64,000 nt of DNA from Hirundichthys speculiger (Eukaryota > Chordata > Actinopteri > Beloniformes > Exocoetidae), in the NCBI GenBank assembly GCA_018398805.1, contig JAGFBZ010000683.1:62001-126000 (forward strand), read 5' to 3'. Positions 57,524-64,000 of this stretch are shown piece after piece. The first letter of the stretch is position 1. Each line of letters begins with the position of its first letter. The notes under the pieces are model-generated. The model had not been told where the DNA came from, searched no databases, and saw nothing but the letters and a program-made list of their open reading frames with translations. Position numbers and translations under genes: made by a program.

Positions 57524-57815
57524 CCTTTCGGTAAGCACCGCCCCCTTCCTAGTTACTGTTGCTAGGTCGGACAAACTTGCTGCTCCAGCGTTAAGGACTG
57601 TATTAATTCGCTATTTTTCTGATGTGTATCATCAGTGTTAATATTATACTATAATAACGTCATGGTGAAATATTGCTGCAATTCTACTGTTAGATAAGTC
57701 GCGATCTGTTGACCTACACATCAAAGAATCAGAATCAAGAATCGTTTTGAACAGGAATTGAAACAGAGAATCAGAATCAGAATCATTAAAATCCAAACGA
57801 TGCCCTACCCGTGAT

Positions 57816-60800
57816 GCTGTCGCTGCACAGCAGACATCACTCACCGACTTCCCCTCCCTCATCTCCTCCAAAGCATCTCGCCTTGGTTTTAATCTCGCAT
57901 GCGTCTGTTCGTTGACGACTTCAGGCTCTGATCTGGGCCGTCGGTCGACACCTGAAAGTCTTGTTGTATGAGAGACAGGTCGTCTGTCGGCTTAAGAGTC
58001 TCACTTTCATGTTCTTCAGCTCCTCAGAGCTACCTGCTGTTGTCGACTCTCCATCATCCAGGTCACGGTAGCTCCTCCAGCTACCAGTTTTAGCTCAGCC
58101 ATCCACCTGACTTCACGTCGCCTGTTGTGGTGGATCTTCACGTTTGACGTCAGAATGTCTACAAGGCGACCCAACGAGATGATGGAGCACTTTGAACCGG
58201 CTCCTTCAGTTCCATCAGAGAGCTCCTAACCTTTCCTAAAACAGCTCCAACCACCTTTCAGAGCAAACCGAATTCATCAGAGAGCTCATTTCTGCAGCCG
58301 AACGGTGTCCTAAACTCCTCGCTGTTACAGATGGCCAAACCATGAAGGTAAAAGTCAAGCTGTAATAAAGTGTAATGCACTGGCAAGTAGGAAATGGGGA
58401 AACAACAGAAGAGAAACGGCGCCGCCAGAAAAGTCACCTGAAGGTGCACGAATAGATTCACAAGTCACCCGCTAATGGCGCCGTCCACCCGCGGCGCGAA
58501 GGCCCCGGAGCTGCACGGCTAAAGGTTATGGCGGCGGAGGGTGCCCGCAGCCGGGCGCCCCACGTGGCGCGCTATAATCAGTTCAGTGTGTGATCGGGAC
58601 ATTTGGTGAGTCATAACTCAGAAACCCCCGTCGTGAACAGCGACTGGAAACACCAGGGCTGCTGTGAGTAATCGACGGAGAGGGGGGGCGGGGGCTGTTC
58701 CCTCAAATGCCCTGTCCGCCACGAGGGCAGAGGGAACGGCGGGTGAACCGTGACTGCAGGTGTCAGGCGCCCGCCCCACCTCGCTCACCGTTTGCTTTAT
58801 GCCGCGCAGCCTCTCCGACCGCCGTAAAACACGAACATGTGACGCCGCGCTGGCGAGGAGCCAGTTGCATCCTCGGCTCCCAATCAAGGGCCCGGCCGGC
58901 GTCCTCCCCTCCTCCTCCTCCTCTTCCTCTTCCTCAGGCTCCTCGCTCCCCTGACCGACCAGGGGAAGGGAAATTACATTTCCCCTGGGTGGCCTGGCCC
59001 CGGGAAACGAGCCCCGCCGGCCTCACGTTGGGCGGAAGATGAAGACGGCCCGTAGGGGTTGATTGAAAAACGGAGGAAAATCTTCCCCAAATCCAGAGGG
59101 GTGACCTCGCCACGATTGTTTGGCAGATTAAAAGTCTAAGTTTGTGATACTTTTCATTTGTCAGACCACGGTGATTGATTTGTGCTCTAAACCCTGTTTA
59201 AGTGTAAGCGGCGTCACGGCCGCGTCTGTGGCGGCGACACGAGGAAAGGGCGGGCTCATACCTGCACGCCGTCTTAACGTGCTAATACGCAGCTGTAAAT
59301 TACCAAAGGGCCGATCCGCTGTCGCATCCGAAGGCATAATTTATTGACAGCAGTCTCTATCAGGCACTTATCTCCAAATTAATTGCTCGACAAAGTAACG
59401 CCATTTTTTCAAGCACCAGGCATTCATAATCAAATTTAATTGAGCATTTTGCTCTGACGTCGTAGGAACGTGGCAGCACGAGACGTGATAAATTGCAAAG
59501 AGTACGGGCGTCTGAAGCGCCGCTACTTCTGGGAGCCGCCGCGCTGTCGACGCATGGCAGCTTATTTCCGTCAACGGCGCTATCGCGTTATTCCGCTACA
59601 TCTTTTATGAAGGCTTTATTAAGGGCGTCATTCAAACAGGCGCTGGGACGCCCGACGCTCCGACCCCCGTGAAGGTCACTGTCGGTCTTTTGTTGTAAAA
59701 CTTTACGAGATGAAAGAATCCCCAACTGAAAGGAGACCTCGCTCTGTAATTGCTCGATACCCTTCCGCTTGATACGAGAGAAAGAGAGCGACGCCGAGGC
59801 TCAGACGGTAAGAGTCGCGTCCCCGATACTCGCCGACGAGGGTGAGCGGCACGACGCCTGGATGTTTTCGGGCGATGCAGCCGAACGCTCCAATCGGACT
59901 GATCCGCCATTGTTCTGCGCTGAATTAGAAGGGATGAGAGTGCGAGGGGGCTTTTGTTGTGTCTACAGTCGTCGCCGGTCTGTTCTTTATGATCCCGACG
60001 TCCCAAGTCTGCGCTGAACAGAGGCGGCGATTGTCTGCGGAAACAAAAAAAACCCTCGATCCCAAATGATCGCTTTCATTGAGCCGCGGACGCCGTGTGA
60101 AAACATGTACTCCTGCATTCAGGCACGAGGAAGGGCAGCCGTTCAACAATGCCTTTTTTCCTTTTTTTCTTCATCTGCGGTGCATATCAAAAGATAACGT
60201 GGTTAAAAAAAAAATGCAACAGAGTTGCCAAGGACTTTTTTTTTCTCCCCCCACTTATTGTGGCTTTTGTGTCCTCTTCATAAAGCATCACAATAGCTTA
60301 TTGTCTCCGTCTCGAGAGCTGTAACTCAAAGAGGAAGAGTAATAGGCCGTGCAGGTTTGGGCATATGCTGGCGCAGACATGGCCCCTAAACTTCCCCTCC
60401 ATCATTCTCTCCATTTACCCACCGCTGCGGCACATCTGGGTCCAGGTGGCGCCCGTACATGTTGTCAGCATGTTGTGGAAGCTGCCTTAATGGCTGGAGT
60501 CATTCTAACTGACAAGATGGGAAAACAGACATGGCAGAGCCTCGCTCAGCCTCTTTATCTTGTGTTTACCCACCGCTGTTCCGCTGATAACAAAGGGCCC
60601 CATACCTCGTTGGCCTAAAAAGCCTCCGCTAAGCCGCCCGGGCCTTCTGGGCGCTCACAAAGCAGATCGACGCATGCGGTCAGCTCGCGCAGACGGGCGC
60701 AGGACTATAAATAAACGGCGGGTTGGAAGCACGGCGTTGCCGTTTTTGTCACCTTTGAGGATCAGAGACGTTTACATCTTTTGCTGAAATCGCGCGCAGA

Positions 60801-60850
60801 AATAAAAGGCGGGAAGCGGCTCGCAGAAATGAAATATTACGCTGCGGCTC
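57816..60850. other. Long unique stretch, partly CpG-rich, no gene seen
   Basis: About 3 kb without recognisable repeats apart from CTC/TTC triplets at 58905-58935. GC content is high at 58480-58600 and 58680-59040. The segments 59370-59460 and 60330-60620 are unique and balanced in composition, so they are candidates for conserved non-coding DNA. Overlapping open frames up to 124 codons have no known domains. Confidence 0.4.
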
Positions 60851-60851
60851 G

Positions 60852-61250
60852 GCGGCGCACCGGCCGGCTGCGTTTCTGCTCGGATTCTCGCGGGGATGCG
60901 GCACGAAAACCTCCGCGCGAACCTCGAAGGAACGATGACGGTGCAGCCATGAATAGGACGGATGCTCCGCCCAGCGCTGCTTTTAGAAACGACCGGCCGC
61001 CAAATCACACTGCCAGTGAGCCGGCGGCGGCGCACCGGCCGCCTGCACCGTTGGGTTGCACCGTACAGCTGCATTTTGCTCAGATTCTCGCGGGGACGCA
61101 GCACGAAACCTCCAAGCGCGAACCTTGAAGGAACGATGACGGTGCAGCCGTGAAACGGACGGATGCTCCGCCCAGCGCTGCTTTTAGAAACAACCGGCCG
61201 CCAAATCACGCCGCTAGCGGCCGCAGCAGCGGCGGCCGGCTCCATCAGAG
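60852..61250. repeat. Two-copy tandem duplication with unit of about 201 bp
   Basis: A GC-rich unit containing GATTCTCGCGGGG, GGAACGATGACGGTGCAGCC and GATGCTCCGCCCAGCGCTGC occurs twice, offset by about 201 bp, with part of a third boundary. The offset equals 67 codons. The minus strand is open across both copies (60772-61284, 170 codons) and repeats the peptide IWRPVVSKSSAGRSIRP. I recognise no domain. Confidence 0.8.
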
Positions 61251-62485
61251 GTTTCATGGGAAGAAGCAGATCTGTCGGTCTCATACGGTGGATCGCAGCT
61301 GCCTGATTTGTTTACATTTCATTTCTCTGGTTACCTTTCTGGTTCTGGCAGATGATGTTCCTGTTTTTAATCACCTGCACAAAGATCTAATCAGCTCCTT
61401 GTTTTTCAACCGGAGGGAAAAAAGCTGCAGTTAAGCAGCAGAAGTCTGGAAAGAAAAAGAAAGAAAAAGGAAGAAATGGAAACCGTTCCAACTTTTAGAA
61501 GTTCTCTGATGATGTTTTATTTTCACACCTTTTAATTTTATGATTTAATTCGGATTTATGTGAAGGTTTTCTGTCACATATGTTTTAAACATTTGATGAG
61601 GGAATAATTTTAATGCAGCTGCATAAAACTGGACAGAAACTCCAGTTTGCATAAAGGCGTTAAATCTGGGAGTCGAGTCATTTTCCAGTGAATCGTTTCC
61701 TGAGCGCCTCACACTCTAATGTCGGCTGCAACGAGCGCACACGCCAAAGCGTGCACGCCGCAGACGTACGTGAAACACATCAGCCGAGCCAGAAGAGCAG
61801 AACTGAGCTAACAGACGATGAATCACAAACTTAGCCTGTATTAATGGTTTACCACTGGGAGCGGCTGCTCCGGGTTTTTTTTTTTTTTTTTTCTCTCTCC
61901 TCCATAAGTGCGCCATCATTTCTCCACCGGGTTGAGAGGATGCGTCTGGTGATGGGTGGCGTGACTCGAATTTATAGATGTTCCCTAAACACCTGGCCTA
62001 CATGAAAAATATTAATCGACGCTGTAAATCCTTGGAGTGAATCTGCCACACACACGCATGGATTCTTGCATTTCTTACTGAGATTATTGGAGATTACTGG
62101 AAGTCATTAAAGTATTCCATACAAAGACGACGAACGTGTTTGCAGATTTAAAGATAGGATAGCGCCGCCGTTTCGTTTGTGGAACCTGGTGAAGCCTCGA
62201 CAGCCAGGAAGGCGCCGCCTTCATATTTTTGTTAAAGAATGGTTGAGACTGTTCCGGCAGGTAATTAAAAAAAAAAAGAAAAAGAGAAGTTGAGTCCAGT
62301 CTAGCAGACTAATTGCACCCCCGCTGAGCCGAATGTGTTGATGACACCGGTTTATAAACCTGTGAGACGTTAGATGATAATACCTTTTACTGATTTAGAA
62401 TACACAGTCTATAAAAAAAGACGTTAAAGTCGTCCCTGCATGAATCCTAATGAGCTGAACTCCCAGGCAGGACTCCAAACGGACG

Positions 62486-62528
<43 letters not shown>

Positions 62529-63247
62529 ACACTCACACACACACACACACACACACACACCTAATAATTGGCCTCAGCAGAGCTTGGACTGCTGCTCGGA
62601 GCTTCCGGGTACATCTCTAAAAACGCAGCTCTGTCTAATAAACAGTCGGGCTCCGGCTCTTGTTTGCGTGACACGTGGACACGTGACGGCCCGGAGGGGA
62701 CGGGGATATTATCTGGAACGGAGGGACGTGTCCGCGGACCGCCATAAGTCATTGGAAGACACGCACTTATGTTTAATTAACGCCGAGTTCAACAACTGCC
62801 GGCTTCATCCGTTACGGAGACGGGCAGACGGAAGCTCCTTTAATTGGGACTGAGGGTTGGTTGGGGGGAGGGGGGGGGGGTTACAATTGAGCTGAATAGA
62901 TGGGTCATGCATTAAGGTCAACATTTTTCATCGAAACCTCCGATTCGCTCTCCCGTACGGCATGATTAACTTTGTCACAGCTTCATTTTCCATTTGTGCA
63001 CAACGAGATAATGAGTTTTTAGAGTTGAAGCGATTACTCATATATTCTTAATTTCCGCTTCAGTTTGAAACAAGATATTTTAACAGTCTGTTAGTGCTGG
63101 AAATTACTCAGGCTAAGAACGCCGGACGTTTACGTGACCCGAAGATGGACGAGGGGGGTTCTGGTAATCGGAGAGCTTTTTAAAGCATTTATTGTCCTCT
63201 CGGAGCGTTTCTGCCACAGAACCGGATCCAACCGGAGAATACGAGTG
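61251..63247. other. Intergenic, no gene seen
   Basis: Unique sequence with a T-run (61876-61892), A-runs (62266-62277), a CA microsatellite and a G-run (62860-62880). No gene is recognised. Confidence 0.4.
62488..62560 (+). repeat. (CA)n microsatellite
   Basis: About 70 bp of CA with three CT interruptions. Confidence 0.95.
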
Positions 63248-63249
63248 TA

Positions 63250-63831
63250 CCGTATTTTCCGGACTAGAAAGCGCACCTAAATATAAGCCACACCCACTAA
63301 AATTTAAACCAAATATATATTTTGTCACATATAAGCCACATATAAAACTATAAGCCGCCGGGAAATAAGATATTTTGTATCATAAGTGTTTATTCACATA
63401 CCTGAACTGACCGGACCTGCTGGCTCTACGCTGCGTCCGGTCCGCATCTGCGATTAAAACCTTACCTCTGCGGCGGGTCCACTCAAAACCCTGAAATCCG
63501 CTGGGGAACCAACAAGCTAATTGGACAAACTGATAAATCCAGGTGTGTCTGAGTAGCTACAATGGTCAGACACACCTGGATTAATCAGTTTGTCCAATAA
63601 TAACAGGTATTGATGCTAACAAAATGAATGTAGAGTAGCATAGCCAACATAGGCTACTGAACAAAAACAGAATACTCTTCAAATACTTAGTTTGTTTTTT
63701 GGTTTTTGCACTTCCTGCTAGAGCGCCACCTGAAAGCTGAAGAAAAATTCATAGAAAAGCTGCATCTCTGTATAAACCTCATGGTTTAAAGCGTGGGACA
63801 AAAGTAGCGGCTTATAGTCTGGGAAATACGG
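63250..63831 (-). mobile_element. TA-flanked non-autonomous DNA element, intact long form
   Basis: A 582-bp copy with TA at 63248-63249 and 63832-63833. The ends are CCGTATTTTCCGGACTA and the inverse of CCGTATTTCCCAGACTA (15 of 17 matching). It is inverted relative to 295-1783 and shows the uninterrupted sequence at the point where that copy was split. The central hairpin CCAGGTGTGTCTGA/TCAGACACACCTGG is at 63539-63579. There is no coding capacity. Confidence 0.85.
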
Positions 63832-63833
63832 TA

Positions 63834-64000
63834 TTTCACCCTGACACTCACGTTCATCTTAGCTGCTTCCAGGGTAAATCCGTCAGAGGAAGCGGCTGCG
63901 CTAGCTTTGCGGGATACTTGACTGGTTTGAGATCGCACCGTATTTTCCCGAGCGCGTCGCGCGCTTCCGAAGTATCCGAATGTCCAGAAAAGCCAGCTGG
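63834..64000. other. Unique right flank
   Basis: No feature recognised beyond a GC-rich end. Confidence 0.35.

Larger units (their letters stand above)
56761..57807 (+). mobile_element. hAT-type element with BED-finger remnant, interrupted
   Basis: The ends are TAGGCACCGAAAAACGATT and the inverse of TAGGGCATCGTTTGGATT, imperfect inverted repeats of about 18 bp. No clear 8-bp duplication was found. The element is split by the MITE at 56827-57186 and carries a BED-finger relic at 57365-57523. Tandem GATTCTGATTCT phrases occur near the right end. No catalytic core is present. Confidence 0.7.

Noticed and set aside
63946..63960. CCGTATTTTCC match to the terminal repeat of the TA-flanked family
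   Set aside because: The next bases diverge, and no sub-terminal GGCTTATA motif or partner end is present. Similar chance matches occur at 10800 and 57510.

Overview
This window looks like nuclear DNA of a teleost fish, most likely a percomorph. That is an inference from the repeats: Tc1/mariner relics of types common in fish, many hAT derivatives with BED-finger remnants, a LINE-like retroposon, and frequent CA, AT, ATT, poly-C and poly-G tracts. I see no bacterial gene organisation, no rRNA, no convincing tRNA and no convincing host protein-coding exon. Nearly every open reading frame is a chance or low-complexity frame. The window reads as intergenic or intronic DNA.

The recognisable content is a graveyard of mobile elements, many of them nested. 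From left to right: a 722-bp TA-flanked element split by a 763-bp inverted-repeat element (295-1783); a pogo/Tigger-like element (2859-3532; further copies at 11819 and 52431); a 442-bp hAT MITE with a perfect 8-bp target duplication (4136-4577; sister copy at 11230); hAT relics near 8.4-9.3 kb and 13.8-15.6 kb, the latter split by a BED-finger hAT; a Tc1 relic split by a LINE-like retroposon (18349-19988); a 0.9-kb minisatellite of 34- and 40-bp units (23247-24150); a palindromic element split by a Harbinger-like element that carries a Myb/SANT-like reading frame (28595-30144); a second Tc1 relic split by a hAT (31802-33650); a BED-finger hAT (34311-35621); a cluster of CACTGCAAA-ended repeats with a local duplication (36908-39867); a TTAA-flanked piggyBac-like element split by a second retroposon copy with a 12-bp target duplication (40702-42021); a hAT MITE (43179-43467); a 721-bp inverted repeat with three CTCF-like motifs (45869-46589); a 1.45-kb hexanucleotide array (47931-49376); a rearranged hAT MITE (49987-51413); and two more BED-finger hAT elements (53799-54941 and 56761-57807).

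No operon or pathway is present. The organising theme is layered transposition. Target-site duplications and interruptions allow a relative order of insertions to be read at eight places. The regions between elements are mostly unique DNA with microsatellites. A few blocks could be regulatory, but that cannot be judged without cross-species alignment.
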